This document shows, piece after piece, positions 24,734 to 39,898 of a DNA stretch of 64,000 nucleotides (positions are counted from its first letter, which is position 1; every line of letters starts with the position of its first letter). The notes beneath the pieces are model-generated. The model worked only from the letters and a program-made list of their open reading frames with translations, was not told where the DNA came from and ran no database searches. The position numbers and the translations under genes are program-made. This DNA comes from Hypomesus transpacificus (lineage: Eukaryota; Chordata; Actinopteri; Osmeriformes; Osmeridae), in NCBI RefSeq assembly GCF_021917145.1, contig NC_061073.1:10321430-10385429 (forward strand), in the 5' to 3' direction.

Positions 24734-27511
24734 ATGTCTTCGGGTCACCGGTTGCGAGATGTGGAGCAGCACCACCCTCTCCTGGATGGGGAGGACGTGG
24801 GGGCGGTGGGAGGCGACGCCGGGGAGCGTGGCTGGTTCATCCAGGACGGCTGTGGCATGGTGTGTGCCTTCGTCACCTGGTTCCTGGTGCTGTACGCCGA
24901 CTTTGTGGTGACCTTCGTCATGTTGCTGCCCTCCAAGAACGTGTGGTACGCCGTGGTGAACGGAGTCCTGTTTAACTGTCTGGCAGTGCTGGCGCTGGCG
25001 TCACACCTGCGCACCATGCTGACAGACCCGGTGAGGGAACCATCCTCGTACCAGGCGCCAGGCGCTCGTTTTCACATGTGTGTGTGTGTGTGGGGGGGGG
25101 GGGGCAGCTGAGTATGCGGCCATTAAAATCATTTTCTTAATAAATTCTTTAGAGGTTTCATGTATAATTAAACCTGAGCCCCAGACTATATATATATATG
25201 TATACGGTTCTGATATGGAGAGGGATCTAGACAGAGAAGGAAAATAACATGGGAAGATCACTTAATAAGCAGTCTTTTGGGTCTTTATAGGCTGGTCTGT
25301 CTCTAGGAATCCTTTGAGGAAGAGGTCTGGGAACAGATAGATATATATAGATATTCAGGGGGAAACCTGACTTGAGACCAGCTGTGTGTTTGATTCAGGG
25401 AGCCGTACCCAAAGGAAACCTGACTTGAGACCAGCTGTGTGTTTGATTCAGGGAGCCGTACCCAAAGGAAACCTGACTTGAGACCAGCTGTGTGTTTGAT
25501 TCAGGGAGCCGTACCCAAAGGAAACCTGACTTGAGACCAGCTGTGTGTTTGATTCAGGGAGCCGTACCCAAAGGCAACGCCACCAAGAAGTACATGGACA
25601 GCCTGCAGCTGAAGCCTGGAGAGGTCATCTACAAATGTCCTAAATGCTGCAGCATCAAACCAGAGAGAGCTCACCACTGCAGGTGAGGGAGGAACATCAC
25701 AACCTGTGCCGTGCAGAGGCACAACTTACATGTAATGTTCAAGACTCCAGAGACTGGTGTTATTCCTCCAGAGACTGGTGTTATTCCTCCAGAGACTGGC
25801 ATTATTCCTCCAGAGACTGGTGTTATTCCTCCAGAGACTGGCATTATTCCTCCAGAGACTGGTGTTATTCCTCCAGAGACTGGTGTTATTCCTCCAGAGA
25901 CTGGTGTTATTCCTCCAGAGACTGGCGTTATTCCTCCAGAGACTGGTGTTATTCCTCCAGAGACTGGTGTTATTCCTCCAGAGACTGGTGTTATTCCTCC
26001 AGAGACTGGCGTTATTCCTCCAGAGACTGGTGTTATTCCTCCAGAGACTGGTGTTATTCCTCCAGAGACTGGTGTTATTCCTCCAGAGACTGGTGTTATT
26101 CCTCCAGAGACTGGCGGCTCCGACGGCTCGGTCAGTAGAGATGTAAGGTGTGGTTGATGTTGACCCGTTCCCTGTTGTCCCCCTGTAGCATCTGCAAGCG
26201 CTGCATCCGCAAGATGGACCACCACTGTCCCTGGGTCAACAACTGTGTGGGGGAGAACAACCAGCGCTTCTTTGTGCTTTTCACTGTGAGTCTCCACGGC
26301 TCCCTGATCCTCATGAGCACTGATCACTTGCTATCGCTTTGGGTTCATAAAAAGAACATTTTGAACTTTTATGTAACATTTGTTTTTTGTATGTTCTCAA
26401 CTGCCTGAAAGCCAGGAACCCTGATTAGTGATTTCCATGGCAGGAGACCAGGTTGGAGACACACTGGTGATGTGGCTAAACTAGGGTAGAGGCTTTTAGG
26501 TCTAGTTAGGCTGTGGTTGTTAGTTGTGTGCTAGTTGTAGCATTGCATATTCATATTGTTGTTGTTGAACCAAATGTATGTATGGTTATAGCGTGAGTGA
26601 TTGTTCCTCTTCTCCTTCCTCTCTGCAGATGTATATTGCCATCATCTCCACCCACGCCCTGGCCCTGAGTGGATACCAGTTTGTAACCTGTGTCAAAGTC
26701 CAGTGGAGCGGTAAGCGATATCTCAGAAGAACATTGCAGCTTGCCTGATACACAGTTTATATTTCCTTCTGTTGATAAAAATAGCCGCTTGTTTCAAGTT
26801 ACATCATGTTTTCCTTCCATTTTAATATCGGCGCACTTGCTAAATATTACTGTACGGCTTTGACGTTAAACTCACAAGTCAGCGTTGCTTGGCACCTAAA
26901 TGTCATTTTTGAGAATACCTAAAGATCAGCTTTTACGCTTTTCCCTTTCTGCCGACGTGTCTGCTGGTCCGCTGCAGAGTGCAGTGACTTCTCTCCCCCT
27001 GTGACGGTGATGCTGATGATCTTCCTGTGTCTAGAGGGCCTCCTCTTCCTCACCTTCACAGCCGTCATGTTCGGCACGCAGGTGCACTCCATCTGCAACG
27101 ACGAGACGGTGAGGAGACGGTGAGGAGGGGGCCCCATGCCCCCCCCCCCCTGGCAGTGCCACTGAATCTTGCCATGTACCGTAACACATTGTCATCCAAA
27201 TGTTGCTATATTGATCCTAGGGTAGGATCAATATAGAGATTGGGAATAGGTACAGCAATATGTAGAGTGTGGCCCTCACACAGTGGTGTGTGCGTGTGTG
27301 CGTGTGTGTGTGGTGTGTGTGTACTCTGCAGGAGATTGAGCGTTTGAAGAACGAGAAGCCCACCTGGGAGCGTCACACACGCTGGGAAGGCATGAGGAGC
27401 GTGTTTGGAGGGCAGCCCTCTCTGCTGTGGATCAACCCCTTCACAGGCCTCCGGCTGCGCACACTTCTCCCCAGGCGCTCGAAAAAGGCCGGGGCCGAGT
27501 TCTCCGTCTGA
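24734..27511 (+). CDS. zdhhc7: zdhhc7, DHHC-type palmitoyltransferase (303 aa)
   Basis: Six in-phase exons: 24734-25030, 25558-25682, 26189-26285, 26629-26710, 26978-27108 and 27332-27511. The product attaches palmitate to cysteines of target proteins at the Golgi. Four hydrophobic segments lie at about residues 40-70, 75-95, 175-200 and 220-245. The Cys-rich domain includes [16 protein letters not shown] and [17 protein letters not shown], with an intact DHHC motif. The N-terminal SGHRLRDVE and C-terminal GAEFSV match ZDHHC7 rather than the close paralogue ZDHHC3. Length is near that of human (308). The acceptor of exon 2 is present in four tandem copies; only the last one gives an open frame. 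The donor of exon 5 is duplicated in tandem. Confidence 0.95.
25362..25574 (+). repeat. 53-bp repeat copying the zdhhc7 exon 2 acceptor four times
   Basis: Copies of tgattcag then GGAGCCGTACCCAAAGG lie 53 bases apart (gattcag at 25392, 25445, 25498 and 25551). The fourth is the true exon start at 25558. Using any earlier copy leads to an in-frame stop (aacctgacttga). Confidence 0.93.
25743..26113 (+). repeat. 21-bp minisatellite in zdhhc7 intron 2
   Basis: About 17 units of gagactggtgttattcctcca. Each unit has the form pyrimidine run plus CAG. Confidence 0.95.
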
Positions 27512-29242
27512 AGGACCCGGGGACACGTCCTGGGTCCACGTCCTGGGTCCACGTCCTGGCTCCACGTCCTGGCTCCACGTCCTGGGTCCACGTCCTGGGT
27601 CCACGTCCTGGGTCCACGTCCTGGGTCCACGCACTGGACAGATGGATGGCCAGGGAAACAAGGCATACCAAACTGCATGAACTTGGTGCTCTGGGGTATT
27701 CCATCCATGTAGCTGAAATGGATTATAAATCAAAGTATTTACTTAGTAATTGTTGTAGATCAGATGGACAGGAGACTGCCGTGGTGTAGCAGATGAAACC
27801 ACTACATGCTCCGACGACATTCACTGACTTCACTCGCGTATGGAAGTCAACCAGGAAACAGAGGGAAGCACTTCATACTCAGATTCTTTTGTTTTGTTTC
27901 TCCGCTTGTTTGTTGTTTGTTTGATCTCCTTGCTGAGGGGGGGCGCTATTCTGGCTGCACAAACAGAAGAAACAGAATTGAGAGCGTTAAAGAGAGTTCA
28001 CCACTCATAATGTATGCCTATGATATCATCTTGTTTTTAAGTATATGCTGCTGGAGAATTCTATACCCCCCAATCTGTGTGAGTGTATCCTTGCTGGATT
28101 TGTCATTGACCTCAGATAGATGGTAAATCTGTTTAGAGAAGTGGATGAGATCATGGATCACAGCTACAGCTGCCTGAATGGATAATAAAACACCAGAATC
28201 AGCTGTTCTGAATCAACAAGAAGCAATCTTGAAGAAACTTTTGTGCTGTTTGGAATCTTTGCTGTGAATTAGCTGGTTTAAATAGGTTTGACCTTGCTTT
28301 TCTATTGGAATATACTGTATGATTGTGTGTGTGTGTGTGTATTACCTCATCACAATCACTGAAATTTCAGTTCCCTGCATTGTTGGGACATAGTTTTATG
28401 TCATATATCCGCTTTCTCAAGACCAAAAACTGAACCGTTAACACTTGGAGGTCCAGCTGACTTCCTGTGCTTGGAGGTCCAGCTTCCTGTGCTTGGAGGT
28501 CCAGCTGACTTCCTGTGCTTGGAGGTCCAGCTTCCTGTGCTTGGAGGTCCAGCTGGCTTCCTGTGCTTGGAGGTTCAGCTTCCTGTGTTCTGTGCTGCCC
28601 TGTCACTTGTGTCCAGTGGAAACACCCCTCACAGAGTCTCTCCTGGTTTCTGATCTAGTCATTAACCGTTAACATGTCTTCAGGATTTAAGTGCAAGGAA
28701 GCTGAATACATTGTCCAGGAATGTTTCTCAAGTAGAAAAGTTTTAGAAAAGGTTTTGGACTATTTTTCTGTCTTTTTCCTTGTTTTCAAATCATTTTTCT
28801 GTGGTTTTGCAAGCATTGTTTGAATGGCTATTAAATGAACTTCATTGCTACCTCTAATTATCCTTATCTGATTGTAGGTATTACTGAGACTAACCCTATC
28901 CTTTGAACAAGCCACTACAAGGTACCCAATAATAAACTGAGACACATCTATGTGACCAACCAGTCTTATGTCAACTACTTTGGATATCACTAGTCTAACA
29001 GAATGTGATAGACCATTATTTCAGTTCAACATAACATTTACCTATCACACTAGGCCTGATCAGTGAGCACATGTAGCATTGATAATGACACAGCAGGGAA
29101 GTATTTGAACAGGCCTGAGGCCTAACACCAGCTGTTACAAGACCTAGCTGTTCCCATCCCTAACCCACCACCACAGACTGGGTTAATCATTTCCTGTCCA
29201 ACTCCCTCTGCCACACATCACTCACCTAGACTCTACTGAGAC
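27512..29242 (+). other. zdhhc7 3' UTR and intergenic stretch
   Basis: A 13-bp repeat (acgtcctgggtcc) lies at about 27528-27636. AATAAA is at 28184-28189. A second short repeat (ggaggtccagctgacttcct) is at about 28444-28585. No gene is seen. Confidence 0.6.
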
Positions 29243-31057
<1,815 letters not shown>

Positions 31058-31457
31058 GGCCTGACTGGGACCCAGTCAGGTTCCACCCCCAGAGAGATGA
31101 TAAGGAGTTCCCCTCTAGACAGATTCACTACCCAGAGCTGATATTGGCTAATTGGTTTTGTTGCTTTTCTTTTAGTACCATTAATACTGTAGTACAATAA
31201 TTGAAATTCAATAAAATATCATACTTTTGACTAAACATACAAAACATAAGTACAATGCCTCTTTTGTTCTGAGTTTGCATGACGTTTACACACAGTACAG
31301 TAGCACACCACTGATTACAGCTTCAGTGCAGTTCTGGGATCACGGGAAAGTGAGTGGTTAATCATTCTCCTTGTCTCCATATCTTAATAATCAGCATAAG
31401 ACAACACTGGCTCCCTCCATCTTCTCTTCCCAGTGAGAGCAGCCAGTCAGTGTCTGG
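31058..31457 (+). other. Spacer between the two tmed6 genes
   Basis: This holds the copy 1 3' UTR with AATAAA at 31210-31215 and the promoter of copy 2. No other feature is seen. Confidence 0.6.
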
Positions 31458-32850
<1,393 letters not shown>

Positions 32851-34361
32851 GGCATCTAGCATAGGAGACAAATAGCATTTTGTTTTTTCATTTTTGTTCA
32901 TGTTTAAAGAACAATAATTATTGTTTCAATGGTTAAAACAATAAAAAGAATCGCCATCGCCACTACACCGTGTGATCGTTGTGGGAAGATTGTTAACAAA
33001 CAAACAAAAATTATATATTTTTAAATATAGCGACACTACTACCTTGTGACGATGTGATCATTCATAATTGTAAGATGGTTGGTTTTAGAGCAACAATAAA
33101 TACTTTTCATAAATATATGATGCAGTCACCAAATTAAAAAGTATTGATTTACTGTTCTATTGATTTGTTGAGGTGGAGGACATCTTAAGTAAAGCTTGGA
33201 ATACCAATCAGGTAAGGCAGCAGGACTGATCCAATCAGGTAAGGCAGCAGGACTGATCCAATCAGCAGTGTGAGAAGCAACCTCTGCACGAGACCCTTCA
33301 TAGACATAATAAAGCCATTGACAGGAGGCGGAGAGGTCGTCTGGAGCTGCTCTCTGATTGGCGGAACGATGGCTGCTGAGAGGAACTCGTGTCATCATTT
33401 CAGTCCAGTCATAAAATAACCTGCAGTACCACTAGTCTTTCTTATACTGTACTCAATTTGTATTATTTTGACGTCTTCTGAGGCTATACTGAAGCTGCCG
33501 TTCAGTGTACAAGACGTACAAAAACAGGTATGTTAATAATTAAACAGTTTTCAGAGTTTTGAAAGCAAAGATCTTTTGCTTTTAAATATTATTCAAAGTA
33601 AATAATATATTGAGCTATATATATACTGCTATAAACATAAATTGCTTTTTAAATTGAGTATTCTATATTTTCCCCACTTATGTTCTTATAAGAAAGCTAG
33701 TTTTAGATACCGTACAACAGGGCTTCGTTAATTTGACAGGACTTGTAGACATCTCAACATGCTTTGAGAGAAAGCTGACTGAACAGTTTTATATAGCAAG
33801 TTTTAAATAACAAAAAGCAGATGTTGTCACAAGCTAACTGTAGTTGCTTTAAGTTTAAAATGTTTCAGGTCTTCTTGGTTATTTTTTTCGTAAATTGTAG
33901 AGGGAGCACATGTAAGCGTTTCTAGCAACTTGCTCAGGAAATGGAAATCAGTTCCGTTATTGGTTATAAGGAAGTTGTTAGTTTCATATAAGATTTTTTT
34001 TGACGTTACTCGGGTTTACCCATAGAGTTAATATAACAATAATATGTGTTTACCAGGGATTCTCTAACATAGTGTGATACTGACATTCACAGTTTTCAGT
34101 GTCATTCCGGAATCTTTGTCATACCCATTTTATTAAGGGATGAATCGGTCACGGTGTTATGAAGAAAGTTCTAAACAGACTCTTAAGTAAAAATAAATAA
34201 ATAATTGTAGACATTATATTGTATGTTTTAAATATATATATTTTTATATTTATTTATATATATATTTGCTGTTTCCTTTTGGTTCTCTCTGTATCTGGCC
34301 ATAGACAAGTCAAACTCGGTCCATATTCTGCTTCCCCTCATTCATCTCTCCCCAGGCAGAC
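32851..34361 (+). promoter_or_regulatory. tmed6 copy 2 3' UTR, mlkl promoter and 5' non-coding exon
   Basis: A likely mlkl non-coding exon ends at 33527 (caaaaacag then gtatgtt) and joins the acceptor ccccag at 34355, just before the ATG. An approximately 34-bp direct repeat (gatccaatcaggtaaggcag) lies at about 33193-33262. The motif gaaatggaaa at 33938-33947 fits the interferon-response core GAAANNGAAA, but a single match can be chance. Confidence 0.4.
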
Positions 34362-37300
34362 ATGGATATTATTGAACCCATCTTGTCCATAGCGGAGAAG
34401 CTCTATGATTTGTGTCAGAAAGTGAAGGCCAACAAGGAACGCTGTCAGCGCTTGGCCGCTCGTGTCTCTGCTCTGGCAGAGCTGGTTAGAGTGATCCAGA
34501 AGAGTGGCTTTGGACCAAACCCTGACATCGTGAAGAAAGGTCTTAACGAACTCAAAATCACGCTCGAGTCCGCGAAAGGCTTGGTCCAGAAATATGTTGA
34601 CTCTCGTTTCCTGAAGCGCATCGTGCGGGCTTATGACCACGGAGAGGAGATTGGAAGTTTGAACGAGCGGCTGAACGACGCAGCCCAGGTGCTCTCCCTC
34701 GCTCTGCAGGTGGAACAGAGGGATAGGCACCTGGACAGTTTCAGGGAGGAAACTAGGAGGACACAGGATGAGAAAGACACCATGGTTGACCGACTGGAGC
34801 TGGAGAAAAGTGAGTTTACTTTTACTAAACTGTGTGGAAAGTTGTTTACTCAACCCAAAGTGTAAGCCATATAGTAAAAACGATTTCACATGTAGATGTG
34901 GTTTGTCTTCACGGTCATGGTCAAGTCTCTCAGTACATCACCTCAAGGTTTGACTGGTTGCATTTTCAAGGTCATGTGTATTTATACCACAGTGCTACAG
35001 ACAGTGGAGGACACCAAGGAAAGCGTGGACGCCACTCAGAAAGATGTGCAAGATATCAAAGCCATGCTGGAATCCTGTACGTATTGTAACTGCGCTCCAT
35101 AGACCTAGCGAAAACATTTCTTGCTAGCCATGATGTATGGGTAATCTTTGGTAACATTTCAGTAGACCAACATAGCTACAGTGCTGCAGTAGATGCTGTG
35201 TTTTAGAACAGATTTAACTGTGTGTATTAGAATCCATTGATCAGAGTCAAGCCTCCTTGGTTTCTATATGTTTATTGTTGCACCAACCAAAGCAAATTCC
35301 TCATACTTGTAAACTTACCTGTCAATAAACCAGATTCTTAGATTCAGATTCTCTTTTATGTTCATACGTACTATATTCATTTGTGTTGTCTGATTCTTAT
35401 TTGCAGTGAAGAAACCTTGCGTTTCTCCAAACATCCGAGAGATCAAACCAGAGGAGATCAGTTATGACCATCCTAAAGAGCCCTTCATGACTTCAGCCTG
35501 CTCACAGGTCTTCAAAGGAGAGTACAATAAATTTACAGTGGCTATCAAAAGATACACCAACCCAATGTGTAACACCCCAAGGTTTGTGAACATGTCCTGA
35601 CAGATCAATACGGTTATGAATATGCCAGCATGTGAACACAACAATGTTTTAATAGTGATATACAAATTACATCTAACTGCTTTTTTTCCTAACTGTCGTA
35701 TACATTTTTTTGTCGTATATCATTTTTGTGTGTGTCCGGAATAAATAAATATAATAATAATAATAAATCCCTCCCAAAGTCAAATAAGAAGCATCTTTCT
35801 AAAGGAAGTTGAAACTATGAGGCGCTTTGAGTCACCGAACATCCTGCGGATGTTTGGCATCTGTGTCCAAGACGGTGAGGAAACTACATAACGACTACAA
35901 GACAGGCATCACATGATCACATGGCATCACACGGCATCACATGTCCCGCCCCCCTCCTGCCCCCCTCCTGCCCCCTGCAGGGCCGTCCCCAGACTACCTG
36001 ATCGTGATGGAGTACTGTGAGAGGGGCAGTCTGAGGCAGGTGCTGGACTCCCAGTCTAACTTGAGCTGGTTCCGCAAGGCTCACATGTGTAGAGGAGCAG
36101 CTCAAGGCCTTTACAGGTAACATGTTAATCACAGAAATGTAGCTGACATGACCACCTAACTGCAGGAACAAGCCCTGCTCCTGTACTCTGAGCACTAAAG
36201 GATGGTAAAAAGTTGTCAGAAGATGAAGTAGGATAAAGCTACCAGTCCGTAACTTCCATTCGGTTCACTAGTACCATAGTGTTCATTTACCGTACACCTA
36301 CTGTATACCTCGGGGGCGGAGCCAGAAGAATCTTTTTGTGTAGGCCTAAAAAATATGGATAGGCATCTTTTCATTTTTTTGCAATTTATTTACTTTACAA
36401 TGTGCACCTGGTGCATCATTTTTCAGAGATATTTTCATTCTTTGGGTAGGCCTTAGAACAAATTCCGTAGGCCTGTGCCCGTGGCTACGCCCCTGGTATG
36501 CCTACTCTAAATATGTTTTCCATTTCACTGAAATGATTGGAGTGCTCATGTACGTTAAGCTAGATGTTTTACCCCTGCAGGTTGCACCAATCAGAAGAGA
36601 AATTCAAAGTGCACGGATGTATCAGTAGTAGTAAGTTCCTGGTGGCTTCTGGATATATTGTGAAGGTACGGGCATAGACACAACTCAGGTGTCTTCAACT
36701 TTCTGCTCTGCTGCGTGCTCGCTCACCTGGCCTGTCTCTGACACACACCTTGTCGTCTGCGTGGGTTTCAGCTTGGTGGCTTTGAGTTGGCAAAGACAGA
36801 GACGTCGTTGAAGAAATCGAAGACCAGAAAGAGCAGCATGCTTTGTTACAGCTCCCCTGAGCACCTGGAGAGCATTAACTGTCCTTACACCAAGGCCTGT
36901 GAGATATACAGGTCAGCACGCTCTAACACTGTCCTGTCCTTACACCAAGGGCTGAGAGATATACAGGTCAGCACGCTCTAACACTGTCCTGTCCTTACAC
37001 TAAGGGCTGTGAGATATACAGGTCAGCACGCTCTAACACTGTCCTTACACCAAGGGCTGTGAGATATACAGGTCAGCACGCTGTAACACTGTCCTTGCAC
37101 CATGGGCTGTGAGATATACAGGTCAGCACGCTTTTACACTGTCCTTACACCAAGGGCTGTGAGATATACAGGTCAGCACGCTCTAACACTGTCCTGTCCT
37201 TACACCAAGGGCTGTGAGATATACAGGTCAGCACGCTCTAACACTGTCCTGTCCTTACACCAAGGGCTGTGAGATATACAGGTCAACACGCTCTAACACT

Positions 37301-38052
37301 GTCCTGTCCTTACACCAAGGGCTGTGAGATATACAGGTCAACACGCTCTAACACTGTCCTTAGACCAAGGCCTGTGAGATATACAGGTCAACACGCTCTA
37401 ACACTGTCCTTAGACCAAGGCCTGTGAGATATACAGGTCAGCACGCTCTAGCAAAGCCAGACACAGATGAAGGATCGAGTGAGTGGGGGTGAGAGAGTGT
37501 GCAACATTAAGTGAATTAATTCTAATTAAATACTTTATGAATTAAATTGATATCTGCTCTGCTCGTTTTATTTGACAGCTTTGGCATTGTACTGTGGGAG
37601 ATTGCAACCCGCATGATTCCATTCAAAGGTATATGTATCATATTATTGTATGATTGTAAAAATAGTGTAGATGACTACTGGAAATGTTTCAGTTTCTTGT
37701 GGTGACTGTCTCTTCAAAAATGTAATTTCAGATGCCTCAGTTGAGGATATTTACCAGAAGGTGTGTGTTGACAAAATGAATGAGCCACTGCCTGGTGATT
37801 GTCCTGAGGATCTGAGAGAATTGATCGACGCTTGTCGCTCCTATGATGGCTTCTTCAGACCAACAGCTGGAGGTGACCCAGGATGGGATGTTTCTAATAA
37901 CAGAAAAAAAAATGTTGTTACATGTTTCTTAAATGCTCTTTGGTCTTGGAATGTAGAAGGTATATTTTAATTGTAAAGGTTAAATCATGCTGTTGTGTTC
38001 CACAGTGCTTGCAGACAAACTTCTTAAAGTCTTAGAGAATCTCGAAAACTGA
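34362..38052 (+). CDS. mlkl: mlkl, necroptosis executor pseudokinase (466 aa)
   Basis: Ten in-phase exons: 34362-34809, 34993-35076, 35407-35581, 35780-35874, 35981-36116, 36581-36665, 36772-36911, 37579-37628, 37732-37872 and 38006-38052. Residues 1-149 form the four-helix bundle that permeabilises membranes; residues 150-177 form the brace helices ([20 protein letters not shown]). The rest is the pseudokinase: VAIKRY keeps the beta3 Lys, the catalytic loop reads HGCISSSKF with no HRD, and the DFG position reads GFE, as in mammalian [20 protein letters not shown] and the [13 protein letters not shown] end also match. Human length is 471. The activation segment [15 protein letters not shown] has Ser/Thr candidates for RIPK3. 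Exon 7's 3' end and donor are copied 10 more times downstream. Confidence 0.94.
36311..36495. mobile_element. hAT-type MITE with 8-bp target duplication
   Basis: The left end CGGGGGCGGAGCCA and the complement of the right end, CAGGGGCGTAGCCA, are inverted repeats. Flanks are gtatacct (36303-36310) and gtatgcct (36496-36503), an 8-bp duplication with one mismatch. It lies in mlkl intron 5 and has no coding potential. Confidence 0.75.
36880..37445 (+). repeat. 50-55-bp repeat copying the mlkl exon 7 donor
   Basis: Eleven copies of tgtgagatatacag then gtcagcacgc, at about 36911, 36966, 37021, 37071, 37121, 37171, 37226, 37281, 37336, 37386 and 37436. The first is the true exon end; the others repeat about 28 exon bases plus the donor. 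Confidence 0.95.
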
Positions 38053-39872
38053 TGCAAAGGATCAACATTTCTCAAACGGCTGGAGCTGGATGAGCTGGGA
38101 AACAATAAACGAAGATAAATTGCAATGAAAGCAATGTTAAAGAAAGATAAATAATGTTGTCTTATCTGAATATTATGCATACACGTTCAAATTTTACACG
38201 TATGTTGCCCAGAGTGCGAATTATACAATGATAATCGGGGTCAATTTATTCTCAAGGGCGTAAAGTAATATTTACGATTACAGGTAAGAACGATATATAA
38301 ATGTATCGACCACCGATCTCTTATTGATATGTATTCAAGGAGGATTTAGAATACCTGTTGAGGTTATACCGTCAGTGAAAATATATTTTATGTTAAAGCA
38401 CTTGTTTAGCTCCATACTTGTCTGTTCACCTTGTCTGTCAGCACAAACTACGTGGCTTGATGATTGTGCAGCATGTGATACAAACTACACTATGATTCTT
38501 TAAAAAGATTTATTCAAACCACTTTGTTAGTAGTATTTTTGTCAAGTATTCATCTGTGGAAGGAAAAATGCATGGTTCACCTTACAACCCTGAGTTAGAA
38601 GTTTGGCTCAGCACCAATAATAATGGTGAAACATTGACGGGGCGGGCAATCAACACCAGCGCGGGAGTTCGAGCTTTCCTTTCCGTATGACCTGAACCAG
38701 CAAACACGATGACACTGGAAGGAAAGCGATGAACTAGAATCACAATATACCAGTTTGTCAGCTCATTTAACACGCTGGCTAAACCATGTAGTGCGTCATG
38801 GTATTATATGGAATTTGACTCAAACGCCTTTTTCCAAGTAAGCAGCTCTCTTCTTAGCTTGTATGCTAACCTTCGCTTTCAGAAGCCTTATTCACAGCAC
38901 TAACGTTGCTAGCTAGCTAGACTTGCTAGCTAACTGGCTTTACTGGTCTAATAGCTGTCTTGGTTAACAGGTAGCTAGCTAGCGTCAAGCTTGCCAGTTC
39001 TGAGTATCTAGCTAGGTTTCTTTTTCCAGCAAAGGCTTCAAGGTACACATAGAAGGCTCGATAGCTAGTTAGATTAGCTAGTAGAGCACCAGCTAGCTAC
39101 GATTTCAACAACATTCAACATGAATTTAAGGCCAGATGCTAGTGCAATGACAGCTAGCAATATCTCTCTAGCCTACACAGAACCAACAGCTGTGCTAGCT
39201 AGATAGAGTTGGTAGACGGTAAATATCTACCTGACTATAAATGTGAATTGCATTTCCCTCCGGTAACGTCGTTAACCTAACTAACTAATACAAATACGAC
39301 ACAATGCCCACATGGTGTGGATTGTTTTTTTCCTGACAAATTACTGTTGCATCTAGACCACAGTATCTAGACTTGCTAGCTAGTTAAGCTGTCCTACGTT
39401 GCCAAACAATTTCATTGACGATGACATTTTGCTAGTTTAATATCAAACGTTGTCCAGCTGATTAAGTAAGTACTGTGCAAGCTTATTAGTGATGTTATTT
39501 GTTTTGCAATCACGTTCTGATTTGCATCAAACCTTGCTGGTTCTGACCATTGTGTGATGTGAATATAGTAGGATGCAAGCTAAATGATCTCGCAAGCTAT
39601 TTTTTTTTCTAGAACTAGTAATATATTGCAAGCTCTACCACAGTTCAGCATTTCCCCTAAAAAACGACATTTTATTAATCTAACAGCCTATTTCCCCAAA
39701 GCGACGTACAAATCGTAAATAGAAAGTAGGTACAGCAGAATATCAAGGCTCAGCGAATTTATAGTTCCAACAGTATTTCGGTGGTCGGAGTCAAGAAACT
39801 GTCTGTGTTAAACGTGCCCCAGAGTTGCCCCCCCGTAAAAGCATGGCTTTGTGTTTGTATTACCATCCTCAG
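38053..39872 (+). promoter_or_regulatory. mlkl 3' UTR, then rfwd3 promoter / 5' region
   Basis: AATAAA at 38104-38109 ends mlkl. The stretch 38850-39400 is rich in gctagctagc palindromes, typical of fish introns. A possible non-coding rfwd3 exon ends near 38836 (ttccaa then gtaagc). No other gene is recognised. Confidence 0.4.
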
Positions 39873-39898
39873 TATCCACCAAACCGGACCGTCGTGTG

